Origin: Megalonaias nervosa
Lineage: Eukaryota; Mollusca; Bivalvia; Unionida; Unionidae
Assembly (NCBI GenBank): GCA_016617855.1
Contig: JAECUM010009453.1
Coordinates: 62,001-126,000 of the forward strand
Length of the DNA: 64,000 nucleotides
Direction: 5' to 3'
Below the pieces are notes generated by a model. It made no database searches. It was not told the origin of the DNA and saw only the letters and a program-made list of their open reading frames with translations. The position numbers and the translations under genes are program-made. Numbering within the stretch: position 1 is the first letter of the stretch; every line of letters begins with the position of its first letter. Positions 10,796 through 22,580 of this stretch are shown piece after piece.

Positions 10796-11954
10796 ACACC
10801 ACTCCCTCGATAACTCATGCCCTGATAACTTGCAAACAAGCTTATAATGCAGGGTCAGTCATGGATTCTATTTTATTACTAGAAAGTTAAAAAAAAATCT
10901 GACCCTTATTTGTTGAAAATGAAAAAATCACGATCAAAATTGGTAATTGAAACCTTGATGTGAACAGTTGATATGACCAGGAAATCTGAATTAACATTAT
11001 GAAATTATCAACTTTTAATACGATGTTATATTTTGTTAAAATTTTGTTAATCTATTTTGTTAAAATTTCTTTCCAAACAACATTCTTGGTATGTCGAAAA
11101 TAATAGTATGCAACAACATTTCAATCAATGAAAATGTCACTAACGCCTACTTGAGGCAGCACTATAATAAATAAATACCAATTAAATAAGCTTTTTATCA
11201 AGAGAAATGTGAGTTTTAGTTACATCTTTTAGTTTGGTTTATGTGTAATGATCATAAATACAATGTGCCCTGTTGTATTCAAACGTAAACTATGTCAATC
11301 TACTGTAACAGCTATGTCTGTGAGCTTTTCTGTGAGAATCTAATTAAGTGCCGACGGTGTTTTGATACGGTAACCTAATTTGTGTAAGTACTTGTTGTAT
11401 TGTTGCACTGAATTTTAAGCTGACCTCCTTGTTTTACCACGTTAATTAGACTTTTGTATGAAATAAATGGGGTGGAATAAATGAAAAGTTAAAAGGCATG
11501 CAAGTGCAACCTATGTAAGAGCTAGTGGCCCCAGTAGAGTGTCAGGTAAACTCATTCCAAGTGATCAATCAAACAGTGTTACAATTTTTGGGGGTGAACG
11601 TAATCTAATTAAACTACCTTAAATTAGCATCCTCATTCATAAATGTGACCAAAGATAGCAAGACAACCACATGAATACTTGATAACATAAAATTGTTTCA
11701 CCGATACATTTTGTTAATGAAAAGCTAGTTTCAGAGTTTGTAATTAATTTGTAATTATTGAACTGGCACTCTGAGACTTCCTCATGGATGAGAAGTTTCA
11801 CTAATATTTGCAATGAAATCGTGGCATCAGTATTTTACTAATAGAACAAAAAAAACTGACTGTCGACGATGAAGGCTGTTTCACAAACTAAATGTTCCGG
11901 GTTTTTTTTTTTATTAAAAGAAATCTTGTTTGATTATGAATTTGAATCAATAAC
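10796..11954. other. No recognisable gene; one MITE-end fragment
   Basis: The start ('ccactccctcgataactca') matches one arm of the hairpin at 12330-12402. The rest is AT-rich with no motif that I recognise. Confidence 0.45.
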
Positions 11955-12040
11955 TAGTCTGGTTCCCTGCTTAGCACTGCATTGCATTCCACTATAGCAG
12001 AGAGCAAAGCAGGGAATATATGGTTCAAGGAACCAGACTA
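11955..12040. mobile_element. 'TAGTCTGGTTCCCTGC' MITE, shorter variant
   Basis: It begins 'tagtctggttccctgctt' and ends 'ggaaccagacta', the complement of its start. The interior is less palindromic than in the copy at 7336-7432. Confidence 0.65.
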
Positions 12041-12329
12041 CACAACAAGAACATAAAGTAGTGATGTAATACACAATGTTTTCATGTACACATGACGGTT
12101 GTTGAAAGTAGTTGGAATTATGTTAATGATCTCTCAGCGGTTGGGTATCTTAAAGGTCATTTTTACACAAAAAAGAATAACTTAGAAAAAGCACTTTACT
12201 GATAATTATTCACAATGCAATTTTAAAACAATTATTCAGCCATTAAACAGACCAGTTTGCTCCACCCCCCCGGTCACAGTTTTCTCGATGTCCAGTGAGG
12301 ATGGCATCATTTCATATTGTTATGTAGGT

Positions 12330-12402
12330 CCCTCAATAACTCACGCCCTTGCTTATAGTGTGGTCTATGTTTCTGGACCCCATTGTGCGTGAGTTATCGA
12401 GG
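12330..12402. mobile_element. Hairpin MITE, 'CCCTCRATAACTCACGC' ends
   Basis: The left arm 'ccctcaataactcacgc' and right arm 'gcgtgagttatcgaggg' pair over 17 bp with one mismatch. A solitary arm of the same family is at about 10800-10820. Confidence 0.65.
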
Positions 12403-12791
12403 GAGTGGTGTAGCTAGCTTAGCCAGCTGGAACAAGTTTGAAAACTTTTTGGATGGTTGTAGTGTACAATTTTCCACAACTCATGGGCATTGTCTTTTGG
12501 ATATGTCTGCTTCAAAGTAAGATTTTTCAGTAACATAAGCATGGCCAAAGTTTAACTTTCTTGAATTAGCACTCTACTGACTAACATGACAGATTTACAT
12601 TTCCATAATGCTATATTAGGATTTTTGGTCAATTAATGTCTGGTCTACTTGTTCAAATAGGTGTTTTAATCAAATCAATATCTTTACTTCTTAATTTCAA
12701 TCTTATTTATTAGATTTATTAACCTTAATGCTAGGGCTATATGGTTTTGTAACACATGATCGCACAGGGCTAAATTGTGTCGAGAAAAGTG

Positions 12792-13040
12792 TTAGCTTGT
12801 TTGTTTGCCTTTTCTGCATTTAATTTCAAAATACCACTGAAATGAAGGGTTGACCATCATGCCATGATTTTGTCTGTGTACATCGGACTCGTATTTAAAA
12901 CCATTTTCAGGTTCAAAATCACTGACTGACATCTCCATTAACTCTTTCCCAGCTCCAATAATCTGATATGCTTCATAACCTTCAAAATAAATTGCCTTCA
13001 TCACTAAGATCATCCAGTATTTGCCAAGTGAAACCATCAT
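12792..13040 (-). CDS. Unassigned open frame
   Basis: An 82-codon frame with mixed, non-repetitive composition (for example GKYWMILVMKAIYFEGYEAY and ELMEMSVSDFEPENGFKYES). I do not recognise a domain. It could be an exon or a decayed transposase fragment. No convincing splice sites frame it. Charged residues such as the DFEPENGFKYESD stretch argue weakly against pure intronic translation. Confidence 0.15.
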   Translation of the reverse strand: MMVSLGKYWMILVMKAIYFEGYEAYQIIGAGKELMEMSVSDFEPENGFKYESDVHRQNHGMMVNPSFQWYFEIKCRKGKQTS

Positions 13041-13188
13041 CTAAAGATGAACCATGATGTGAATCGGCTATTTTGATTCTTCTAGACAGCCTCTATTATA
13101 AAAGCACATTTGTAAAACTTCCTTGATGCAAGATTCCGACTATGATAGAATGCTTGTTGTCGGGCCCAATACGCAAATCAAATTTAGT

Positions 13189-13389
13189 TTAACAACCATT
13201 CATGTCAAGCGAAAGAAACCAGATGTGTAAACAGTCAGGAAAAGATGCAACATGAGCTACAATACTTTTACTGGCTTGACTTTTGTTGCAGCAAGCACTG
13301 ATGAATGGCTGGGAGTTCTTGTGCAACACTACTTTCCAAGTGCATGCATTTGTACAAATTTTGCATGAACCATGAGATCGCACACCCAA
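13189..13389 (-). CDS. Unassigned cysteine-containing open frame
   Basis: A 66-codon frame with several cysteines (CKICTNACTWKVVLHKNSQP, then CCNKSQASKSIVAHVASF). No known zinc-binding spacing is clear, and neither a start context nor splice sites can be supported. It lies about 150 bp from the frame at 12792-13040 on the same strand, so both may be remains of one element or gene. Confidence 0.15.
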   Translation of the reverse strand: MGVRSHGSCKICTNACTWKVVLHKNSQPFISACCNKSQASKSIVAHVASFPDCLHIWFLSLDMNGC

Positions 13390-13399
13390 TGAACATCTC

Positions 13400-14925
13400 T
13401 GAATTTGATGTATTCAACAATTTATATCAGCATTTACTTCATAATACTACCAAAGGTTAGGGGATCCAGATCAAGGCAAGTTCTTCCAACATATTTTTTA
13501 AAATGCAAAAACTTTTACTTTCATTTATGTCAGATAAGTAGTATATCATTATGATAAGTAAATTAAATTAAAAAATACAAGCAAAAGTATTTTAAGAGTA
13601 TGGAAAAGTCTGCATAAATCTTTATGCGTGCATTGTAGTCTGAGAAAAAGATATAGTTACAATGTACATTCCAGATCTTCATTAAATATCTATCCAAATT
13701 TAAGATCAAAATATCAACAAACATTTAATTATTAATAAACTCTTTTTTAATCCAAGAATAAACAATAGATCACACTACAGTCACTATTTCATTTAAGATA
13801 TCTGCTGGTTACAAATTTTTATGGAATACTATGGCAAATTCCAAAGTCTGCAACAAAGAACTGTAGAAGAAAACTCAAAAATGCACAACTTAAAAGACAT
13901 CACCTGTCTTTCAACAAAGGTGACTTGTCAATCATTGGTTTGACACATTCTATATCTGGCCCAGGTCTGTTACTCCTAAGACACACAACCCTCTCCAGCT
14001 TCAATATACTAGCTGTTGAGCTAGTTACCTCCTTGATGTATATATAATCAAACAGGTACTAAATAAAAAAATTACATATGGAAAGCTTGAAGAAATCTCT
14101 GAATGAAACTTCTTTTCCATCTGAATTTATGAATGACAAATTTATACAATGAATTCTTAAATACAAAATGCAAACGGCCTGAAATACTAATACTACTACA
14201 ACTAATAATAATACTTGTAATAATGGTAAGAATAATATTAACAATAACAACAATGGCACTTGGTGCAAGATATTTGTTCAAAAAGAATGAAAGGTGAACC
14301 GGCATTGAGTGATCACCTGTGTACAAAGCCAGTTTGGCCTCTTCCAATGGGTGACTGCTATTTACAGGTTTGACTGCATTTTATTCAACTGTTATTTTGT
14401 CTATTTATTTCAATTTGTCATGCATAGCTTATGCAAAGCAAATGTAAACTACTCAGACTTTTGTTACTAGTTTCTTTCTTTCTTATAAAAAGTTCTCATA
14501 ATCAAGTATAATATGAAATATGAACAACTTGAATTGTTTACTTTAATGATTAATATGACCAGATTCTGCAAAGTTTAATTTTTACTAGAATGGCCAAAAT
14601 TTTACATGTAGTGTTCACATACATTTTTCAAAGCTGACTAATTAATTCTTTCCGTCAAGTAAACTGGAAGCAAGATATCAAGTCTCTTTACCAATTAAGC
14701 ACTAAAAGTAGGATAATCTTCAAAAACAATTGTGACATATTTTAATATTCACAAACTGGATTAATTTAACGGGATTCTACAGTTAATAACTTTAAAAAAT
14801 ACTGGACACAAGCCATTCATTAGCTATATTTCTACAAGAGCATTATACAACATCAGAACCTTTATCATGAAAAGTGTGTACTTCATATACATTCTGGGTT
14901 ATCTGAATACATTCATTTTTAAATT
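13400..14925. other. Non-coding; presumed 3' flank of the terminal exon
   Basis: AT-rich sequence without recognisable domains. On the minus strand 'gaataaaatgc' near 14380-14390 supplies an AATAAA-type signal about 540 bp beyond the stop at 14926. A stretch of imperfect ATT/ATA triplets lies at 14185-14260. Confidence 0.4.
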
Positions 14926-15541
14926 TTAATCTTTTCTATGTAGATTTGAAGATGTAGAAGAAAAAGAAGATATATGTGTATACCCGATTCCTTTTTCCTG
15001 ATCCATGCTCATATCTTTAGAAACTGTTCTTTTTGATGCAGACATCCTATGTTCTCCCTCCAAAGTATGCAGCGCTTCACTGCTATCCTGATCAAGATCC
15101 TTTTTGGATGCTTTGTTTACAATAACATACTCTTTCTCACTGTCTCTCTTTGTCCTCTGGTATTTAGCTTGCTGGTTAGTGGAGTAGCTATCCCCATATG
15201 AGTAACCACTGGTTTCAGGAACAGCTGAGTTTTGGCCTGAGGTATAATATCCTCTGCATGAATAGCCTCTGGTTTCTGGAGTTACAGATATTTGTGCATT
15301 AGAGTTTGAGAATGAACGACCGCTAGTTTCATGGGTAGAAGATGCTTGGCCAGTGGTGTGACAGTCCTTGTATGAATGACCTATTGTTTCAGAGGCAGAA
15401 GCTGTTTTGCTAGCCGAGTCATAATCACTGTACAACTGATTTCTGGTTTGCTTAGCTGGCAATGTCTGAGGATGTGCTTCAACTGTGTACTCATATTGAT
15501 CAGGATGTCTTCTCCATTCCTGGTGAATGCCTATATTTAAA
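14926..15541 (-). CDS. Candidate terminal exon with Y/S/G/T-rich repeats
   Basis: On the minus strand the acceptor 'tgtctctgtcag' precedes an open frame that starts (x)LNIGIHQEWRRHPDQYEYT, continues about 204 codons and stops at 14926-14928. The middle holds four imperfect units of about 19 residues built on ETxGxSYxD...TTGQ (SETIGHSYKDCHTTGQ, THETSGRSFSNSNAQ, TPETRGYSCRGYYTSGQ, PETSGYSYGDSYSTNQ). A basic/acidic segment (KYQRTKRDSEKEYVIVNK) and a Ser-rich end follow. The Tyr/Ser/Gly/Gln bias suggests a disordered, possibly prion-like or activation region, which is inference. The start phase (one base completing a codon) matches the phase-2 end of the exon at 25483-25593. It may be the 3' end of the RFX-like transcription unit or of a separate gene. 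Confidence 0.55.
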
Positions 15542-15544
15542 CTG

Positions 15545-16350
15545 ACAGAGACATTGATATATATTTTCCTGTTGAATAATAACTGCTAAATTATATGATT
15601 ACCTAGCATGTTAATGCAGTCACAATAAAATTTCCAGAAAAAAGAAGTATCTGCTACCTGGAAAGTTGATTTAAAAAATCACTGCAACTTCCTTGTATTA
15701 CGACAATTTGTGAAACTGCTCAAAAATGGTTTTGTGAAAATTCACTTCTATATGGTTTCATTCACTATTTTAAATGTCATAAAATAATATCAAAATTGAT
15801 CTACAGTCACACCTGTATTAGCAGTCACCTGCATATAAAGTCCACCTGCTCATAATGGTCACATTTTGCTATATATTTATGCCATGTACTTAGTTCTTAA
15901 CGCAGTCAACAGACACAACAAACTGGTCCAAAAACTCAAGCTGACCATATTTAAGAGTCAGAAAAGTTTCCACAGGTTTAAAAAGAAATTAATGTCTTGA
16001 AGACCTGTTATAATGTGATTCCACATAATACAACAATGCTTTGGACTCCTTAACCAAAATTAAAATATTAAAAAGGTAAAAGTAACAATAAAAATTTAGA
16101 GTTTTCAACAACCAATAAGCAATTTGTTTTTACAAAGCCATTGTACTTAAATTCATCATGGAGACAATGTGTTTTCACAATCTGCCTTTGTCTCAAATTA
16201 GCCATATTGGATCAATGTTAAATGCTGTATTCCAAACAGGTTCATAATAGCAAATGGACCAAAAACTGCTTTTGTTTCTAATACACTGCTACTGCAATTA
16301 ACCTGTGTCAGCTACTGCATTCAGTAACACTACATGTGGCAACTGAAATG
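15545..16350. other. Non-coding, with decayed MITE-like phrase
   Basis: 'ctacagtcacacctgtatta' and 'cctgctcataatggtcacat' near 15800-15870 resemble ends of common invertebrate MITEs. Nothing else is recognised before the DIRS-like element. Confidence 0.4.
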
Positions 16351-16382
16351 TAGTTTTTTTGGGGTAAAACTAATTTTAATTA

Positions 16383-16505
16383 TGCAATATTTACCTGCCG
16401 CTATTTCATAGCTAACCTATTTGCATGCCGAAAACTCACTGTCCATTCAATGTGAATACATCCTCCCATAGAGTGGAGAAAAAGTTAGAATGACCTTATG
16501 CACTC
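16383..16505 (+). repeat. Left inverted terminal repeat of the DIRS-like element
   Basis: Matches the reverse complement of 22452-22580 through 'tagctaacctatttgcatgc', 'aaaactcac', 'aatacatcctccca' and 'agaatgacctt'. An internal complementary copy of its outer part lies at 16625-16690. Confidence 0.75.
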
Positions 16506-16879
16506 AACTCCCTTTTATTGCACATCACTCTATATGTCATGTGGTTATAAGCAAAGGGCAGATATTATCTGTCATCTTTTCACAGAAGACAATTATGCAC
16601 GACATCAGAGCAGGGTGGGAGGAGGGCATTCGGCAATAGCTGCAGGTAAGTATTGCATAATTCAGATTACTTTTACCCCCCCCCCCAAAATATACATTTT
16701 AATGTCAGCAATTACTTATCCTGCCACTATTGCATAGATGAGTTTGTCAGCTACATGGGTATGATGATGCTATAGTCAAACTGATCAAAAACAGAGAAAC
16801 TGAGTTGCACTCATCAGAGGAATCGGTTTATCTACAGAATGTTGATGTCTAAGCACCATATTGTGTCATAACAATGGGC

Positions 16880-17125
16880 CCCAGACAGACAGAAACACAA
16901 ATCTGTTGCAGTGCCCTACCTCCCTAATGGGAGGGAATAACCTGCTGTTGTCGTGATGAAACTCCATAATGAGAGGTCGCAACCTGTGGTTGCAGTGCTC
17001 CACTTCCATAATGGAAGAGTCCAACCCGCTGTTGTAATGTTCTATCTCCCAAAGAGAAAAGTGCAACCCGCCATTGCCATGCACAACCTATTTAATAGGA
17101 GAGTGCAACCTGATAGAAACCAGAG
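16880..17125. repeat. ~42-bp minisatellite, left block of the DIRS-like element
   Basis: About five units of the type 'ctccctaatgggagggtgca' + 'acctgctgttgcagtg'. On the minus strand each unit encodes about 14 residues of the form GLxPPIxEVEHCNS, so 42 bp keeps frame. A second block of the same repeat in the same orientation lies at 20995-21255, on the other side of the RT core. Confidence 0.75.
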
Positions 17126-17206
17126 GCAGCCAGTGTCAATAGACGAGGTATAAATCTCACTTCTTTGTCTTGCAGAAGTCAGAGCGAGTAAGAACATAGT
17201 GGAGTT

Positions 17207-17440
17207 TCAAGCTTCACTCAGTGGTTCACTCGGGGGCCCGGTTAATGACTGTAAGAACAAAATTCCATCTGGGCATAAGAAAGCAGGAGACAGGTCTAAG
17301 GAACCTAAAACACCAGACAAGAGGGTCAAGGTGACAGAAGCTTGATAGCCCTTGAGAGTGGATACTGAACATCTTTTGGTCTTAAAAAAAGAACAAAAGG
17401 AAATCAGCAATAAATTTAAGGGGGCAGAGAGGATCAACAT
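17207..17440 (-). pseudogene. Tyrosine recombinase N-terminal fragment (DIRS-like)
   Basis: The frame includes FCSFFKTKRCSVSTLKGYQA and SVTLTLLSGVLGSLDLSP, matching the 'STLKGYRAAI' core-binding segment of DIRS-type tyrosine recombinases. It stops at about 17207. The C-terminal domain with the R-H-x-x-R-Y catalytic residues is absent; the 42-bp repeat block lies where it should continue. Confidence 0.65.
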
Positions 17441-17849
17441 GTTCTTACTGCATCAAATGCAGACGATTCTCCACCAGGCATCACAGACCTTGGAAGGAGA
17501 AGCTCTTTTGGCATGAATAATGCAACTGACAACTTGGCCAAAAAACCTGTTCTGGCAGACAGAACACTAGAGATGAGCCAGACAAGAAGGTGGAGAGTGT
17601 GTTGGCTGTTTTGGAGGAGGAATCCCAGGTGGAGTGACAGAGATCCCTCCTGTGAGGCAGAGACCTGGCTCGATCGATCAACAGATTGAGGAGATCAGTG
17701 GACAATGATCACTGGGGCCACAATGGGGCAATGAGACTGATCAGAGCAGAGAAGTTCGGACTAGTTGCAGAACTTGTGGTAGCAGTTGGAAGGGCAGGAT
17801 TTAGGCGTAAGTGAATAGGCAATCCCACTGGAAGCTAAATGAACTGATT

Positions 17850-18400
17850 GCCCATGCTCTCTGATCTGGAAAAGACACATAAAAGGGAAGTATGTTGTTG
17901 AGCTTGGTTGTAAACAGGTCTACTACAGGTCTTCCCCAGGGGGAAAACAGGGACTCTATGGAGTGGTGAGGAGACCATTCTGTTAGGACAGCATGGTCTG
18001 TTCTGGATAGACTGTCCGATAATACGTTTATCTTGCCTGGAATGTGGCAAACTCAGATTGTGACCTTCTCTGAGGCTCTCCAGATGATGAGGTTCCAGAC
18101 CTCCATGCAAAGAGAAGTGGCATGTGTGCCTCCTTGATGTTGTAGATATGCTAAGATGAACTTGTTGTCTGAGGAGACCAAAAAACATCAGCCCCTTATT
18201 ATGTCGACACAACCTTGCAGTGCTTGAAACACTGCTTTCATTCCTTGGTTGTTGATGTGGAGGGACAATTCTGCCCAAATCCAGAAACCATGGAGAATCA
18301 TGCCCTCAAGCTCTAAATGTGCCCCCAAATCGGAATCTGACACATTGGTGAACAGATAGGGGTGGGTATCAGAAGCATGCATGGGAACCCCCAACAGGAA
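17850..18400 (-). pseudogene. RNase H region of DIRS-like element
   Basis: Over shifted frames the minus strand reads DTHPYLFTNVSDSDLGAHLE and ELSLHINNQGMKAVFQAL, then phrases equivalent to 'GGTHATSLCMEVWNL', 'HIPGKINVLSDSLSR', 'EWSPHHSIESL' and 'WGRPVVDLFTTKLN'. These are the hallmark segments of DIRS RNase H and its C-terminal linker. Several frameshifts inactivate it. Confidence 0.75.
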
Positions 18401-18689
18401 TCTATCTCAATTCATCCACCAAGCAAATGGTGGTGAAAAACCAGTCCAAGAGAAGCTCTGTGAGGCTACTAACTTGCGAGAAAGAGGAAATGTAGAGGCT
18501 GCATGAGGCATTCAAGGTTCAGAGCAGGGGAAAGACACAGGCAAGCACACAACACAGTTTGCTCATAGCGTCTCTAGCAGAGCCAGATTCGAACTACCCA
18601 ATCCAGAGAAACCCATTCCACACATAAACAGAGACTGTGATGGAGCAAGTTCTGACTTCAAAGATGGGTAATAGACCAACCTGAGTTAA

Positions 18690-19260
18690 GGTGGACTTAG
18701 AGAAGAGATCCTGATGAAGCAACTAAACTTGAACACTGTTGATCAGCCAGTCATCGAAATACTTGAGAAGCGATGTTTCATGTATTTAGCGGTAGGCCCA
18801 TGATCCAGGTGAAGACTCTGGGTGTGGAAGAGATTCTGGACGGCAGAACCCAGAATTGAAAAACTTCCTGGTCTAGGCAAAAATGAGATATTTGCGGTGT
18901 GGAGGAAAGAAGGGATGTGCAAACAGGCATCCTGAAGGTAGATGGAGATGGCCCAATCAAATGGATGAAGAGTGTTCTTGATTGAGGAGGTTGTCTCCAT
19001 CTAGAAAGTTTCCTCCAACTGAAACTGGATGAGTGGGGAGAGATTGATTAAGGTTCTAAATTTCCCACTTTTATATGTGACCAAGAAGATTCGGGAATAG
19101 ATGGAGGGAGACTGATTGTTCAAGACCCCCTTGACTGCCCGTTCTGGAAAAGGGCGTGCAGCTCTTCCCTCAATTCCATCAGATTGGACTGGGGAAAGAA
19201 AATGGGGGTCCTTGATAGTGGGGCTTGTTCCTGAAACTGGAGTCAATAATCTTCGTTATG
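18690..19260 (-). pseudogene. Reverse transcriptase region of DIRS-like element
   Basis: Recognisable segments in order are IFLVTYKSGKFRTLINLSPL, METTSSIKNTLHPFDWAIS, 'FCLDQEVFQFWVLPS', a RVFTWIMGP-like helix, and the catalytic box KYFDDWLINS near 18740-18765. The box keeps both aspartates. Frame changes occur between these segments. The family is DIRS rather than Ty3 or LINE by the SGKFRxxINLSPL and FDDW contexts. Confidence 0.75.
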
Positions 19261-19269
19261 AAGAAGAGG

Positions 19270-20990
19270 ACCTACCTATCATCCATGATGCTTGACCTAC
19301 CCTCTGAGAATAGGCCTAGGTGTGCACCTACTGTGATGTGCATGAAGGGGATGCACAGCAGGAGAGGGTTTAATTGCTAGGGTTGTCCCTCCTCCTTTCA
19401 TGCTGGTAGGAAAGGAAGGAGGGTCAGACAACTTCCTCACAGATCTGCAGCAACCTGGGTGCCATGGACCTGATGAAGAAGTGGTCTAGTAGGAGTTGGG
19501 GATTGGACTGGGCTCGAGCCTGCTCGAAAAATTTGCAGATGGCCCCTGAGGGTGATTTGCCTGATCTCACTTCCTGGTTGATTGTGATGGACCACTGAGT
19601 GGCGAGAAAGATCAGTGTTGGTGATCCAGCAAGGCTGGAGAATCCAGGGTAGAAATTATGCCCCCAAGAGGTCACGGCTTCTAAAGGAGCAGCCCTTAGA
19701 AGGTTGTTACTGTGGTTAAGCAAGACCTATGAGGAGTCTAATGTAACATAATGGTGGATGTGCAGAAAGTAATAATGCCATGGCAACACAGCATATGCCA
19801 AGATGTCTGGCCACAGCACCCTGCACAGGTAGTAATTTGACTGAATTCAAAGAGGCCTCTCTCAGCATACTAAAGGAAGTAGCTGAGAATAAGTTGGCAT
19901 GCAAAACTATGGTTACAAGGAACCCTTTTCCTGCTACATGGCATCAATTGTTTTGATACGAAGGTGACCCCAGGCTCCCACAGAAATACCCACTTTGGCC
20001 ACATTGGTGTCCAAAAAAGGAGGTTTGATAGGCCACTTTGTGGGATGTACCTGGTAGCTAGAAGAAGAAATAGGGGGGTCTCAAAGTTGAGGGAGGAACA
20101 GACCATCCTCTATGTTGCTGACCTACTTTGGCCTTGTTAATACCTCAGTGATATTTCCTCAATTGTGGATGAATGTGGGAGAAAGTAAAAGGTCTGGTTG
20201 AGTTGGTACCCCAAAGATCTTTCCCAAAATGGAAAGGATCCTTATGGACTGTGTGCCCGGTGGTTGGGGGTACAAGTCCTGGGGTAACAGATGGTAAATC
20301 TTGTTTACCACATTATCATAGGACCTGACCTCCTATTTCTCATCAATATGAGATGAAGGGGTGTGCCTGAGAGAAGGTGTTATTGCCAAAGTTTCTGTCT
20401 AGAACTTCCTGGAGGCAATGAAAGAGAGAGTGCATCATCATCATCATTGTCAAGGATGCTCCTAGATCGAGAGTAACTAGGCAACACCATGTCCATTGAT
20501 GTAAGGGGCATAGGAGCACTCTGTGCCACAGTCTCTGGTTAAGCATGAATTACCAAGGGGAGACAAGATTGTCTGTCTACCCTAGATGTTGTATTACCTT
20601 AAGCCTTACAAAAGGAAGCAACCTAGTGATGAGGTGATGGTGGGACATGAGCTGCAGCATCACTTCAACCATGAGGGCAAGGTCCACTAGCCTATGGGTG
20701 CATAATGGACCAAGGCCCTGAGATGGAAAGGCCCTACATCCCATAAGGGTTCAAAGGTATAATTGGGAACAGGGGAACACTGATGAGGTCCCCATCACTA
20801 GCCGGTGTCCTGCACAGAATGGGACGTTAAAAGTAGGGGAAAGGGGGAAGTTCGGTTATTGTCCTGTCCCTGTACCAAGAAGCTGATGAGTGAGTCATAG
20901 AGAAGACCTCGTTTTCAACTGATTTATCACTGTGTCCATCATGGTCATGGTGTTTTCCTCTTGAATAGAAAGGGGCCAGCATGCTGCCAG
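19270..20990 (-). pseudogene. Upstream (gag-like) region of DIRS-like element
   Basis: A decayed coding-like region with many short frames on the minus strand, higher in GC than its surroundings and lying directly 5' of the RT region. No gag domain is recognised by motif, so the assignment rests on position alone. Confidence 0.45.
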
Positions 20991-20994
20991 AAGT

Positions 20995-21255
20995 ATGATA
21001 TGTATTGCCGTGCTCTACCTCACTAATGGGAGGGAGCAACCTGCTGACGGGAAGCTCAACCTCCCTAAAGGGAGGGTGCAACCATATGATTGTGATGCTC
21101 TACCTTGATGGAAGGGCACAACCCACTATTGCATTGTTCAACCTCCCTAATGGGAATGAGCAACTCACTATCACAGTGCTCAACCTCCCTAACAGGAGGT
21201 CTCAACCCACTGTCACAGTGCTCTACCTCCCCAATGGGAGGGAGCAATCCACAAC
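20995..21255. repeat. ~42-bp minisatellite, right block of the DIRS-like element
   Basis: About six units with phrases such as 'ctccctaatgggaatgagca', 'ctccctaacaggaggtctca' and 'ctccccaatgggagggagca'. The minus-strand translation is a 14-residue periodic peptide (PIREVEHCDSGLRPPVREVE-like). Same repeat and orientation as at 16880-17125. Confidence 0.75.
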
Positions 21256-21589
21256 CTAAGGCATGCATGCTTGCTAGAGACAAGAGACATGTTAGTTGTC
21301 TCCCTACATGGGCAAGTCGATCAACTTCTCAAATGTCTAGACCCGTGCTTCACCGGCCGCCAAAGATGTTTGTCCCATCATGTGAAACCTGGAAGAGAAT
21401 CTTTTTCGGAAAATTTGGAATAAAACAGACAGGAAGATTCCCCTGGCCTTGAAACAAGATCAAATTCGCAAGAAGTATAATGATTTTTCCTTGTGCACTT
21501 TGAGCACTTATGCAATCTGTGTGAGTATCCCAAAGGCCCTTTTGGTGGACATTATCAAGGAATAAAGAAATAATGAACTCACTTGCTGC

Positions 21590-21800
21590 CTTGAAACACA
21601 CCTGGTTGTATGCAGTGTCATACTGTGTACACTCTGTGTATGCACTAAGAACACTGTATGATGTTGCCACAAAATGCACCAAGTTGTATGCAGTGTCGAA
21701 ACCACATACATACCTGTGTCTGCACTAAGAATACTATCATGTTGCCACAAAACTCGTCTGGTTACATGCGGTGTCATGTGGATGCACTAAGAACACAGTA
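21590..21800. repeat. Tandem repeat of ~90-100 bp
   Basis: Two to three diverged copies built on 'tgcactaagaacactgta', 'atgttgccacaaaatgcac' and 'gttgtatgcagtgtc'. It lies inside the right part of the DIRS-like element. Confidence 0.55.
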
Positions 21801-21969
21801 AACATGAAGTAAACAAGAGATGACTTTTTGAAATATTACCTGTAGTTTTCCCAAATGAAAAACAAAATAATTCACCGTTGAACTTGTTTATTAAGGCAAC
21901 ATTCAAATATATATGCAATGTCAACATGTAGCTTAGGCAAAGGGAAGAATATAATGTGAAAATGAAGAC

Positions 21970-22185
21970 AGAGGAAACATGTCCATAACGTTAAGCAGGC
22001 TGGTTGTTATTTTCCTTACAACACAAGGACTTAACCATACCACAGTATTTTGTATATGCAAGGAAAATGATGTCCTCAACATGAGGCAGGGCTGGTTGTT
22101 AATTTCCTTAGAACAAAAGTACTTACTCATACCACAGTGATTCATATATATGTAAGGAAGGTCTGCCCACCGAAAACATGGAACA
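21970..22185. repeat. Tandem duplication of ~115 bp
   Basis: Two copies: 'caggctggttgttattttcc'...'cataccacagtattttgtat' and 'agggctggttgttaatttcc'...'cataccacagtgattcatat'. Located inside the DIRS-like element. Confidence 0.6.
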
Positions 22186-22451
22186 TGAGGTAGCCCCTGA
22201 AGCCCTAAAAAGAACAAAGTTATTAAGGGCAAAAAGCTACAATATGGTTTTCTTAGAAACTGGAACAGACAGTTTTAACACTGAGACTAATTAAAAACAG
22301 CAGATGAAGTCTGCTGTTTGCGGTAAGTTGCTACAGATGTAATTTTTCTGGTGACAGTTTTCTTAGACGTCTACACAGTATAGCATCAGTGACAAAGATG
22401 ACAGATGATATCTACTTTCTGCATATAACCAAGTGATATATAGAGTGGTCT

Positions 22452-22580
22452 GCAAAAGGTCATTCTGATTCTTTTTCTTCACTCTGTGGGAGGATGTATT
22501 TACATCAAACAGATGGTGAGTTTTTGGCATGAAAATAGGTTAGCTATGCAATAGCAGCAGGACATGTAATTGCTGCTATT
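22452..22580 (-). repeat. Right inverted terminal repeat of the DIRS-like element
   Basis: Reverse complement of the left end at 16383-16505, with 'cactctgtgggaggatgtat' and 'gcatgaaaataggttagct'. Its inner edge also resembles the short segment at 16706-16737. Confidence 0.75.

Noticed and set aside
16498..17153. Plus-strand frames of 79 and 66 codons as host exons
   Set aside because: They fall in the terminal repeat and 42-bp minisatellite of the DIRS-like element.
21005..21452. Plus-strand frames with periodic 'LPNGREQPT' and 'STSLMGGSNPL' peptides
   Set aside because: These are translations of the 42-bp minisatellite. The coding orientation of the element is minus, so they are shadows.
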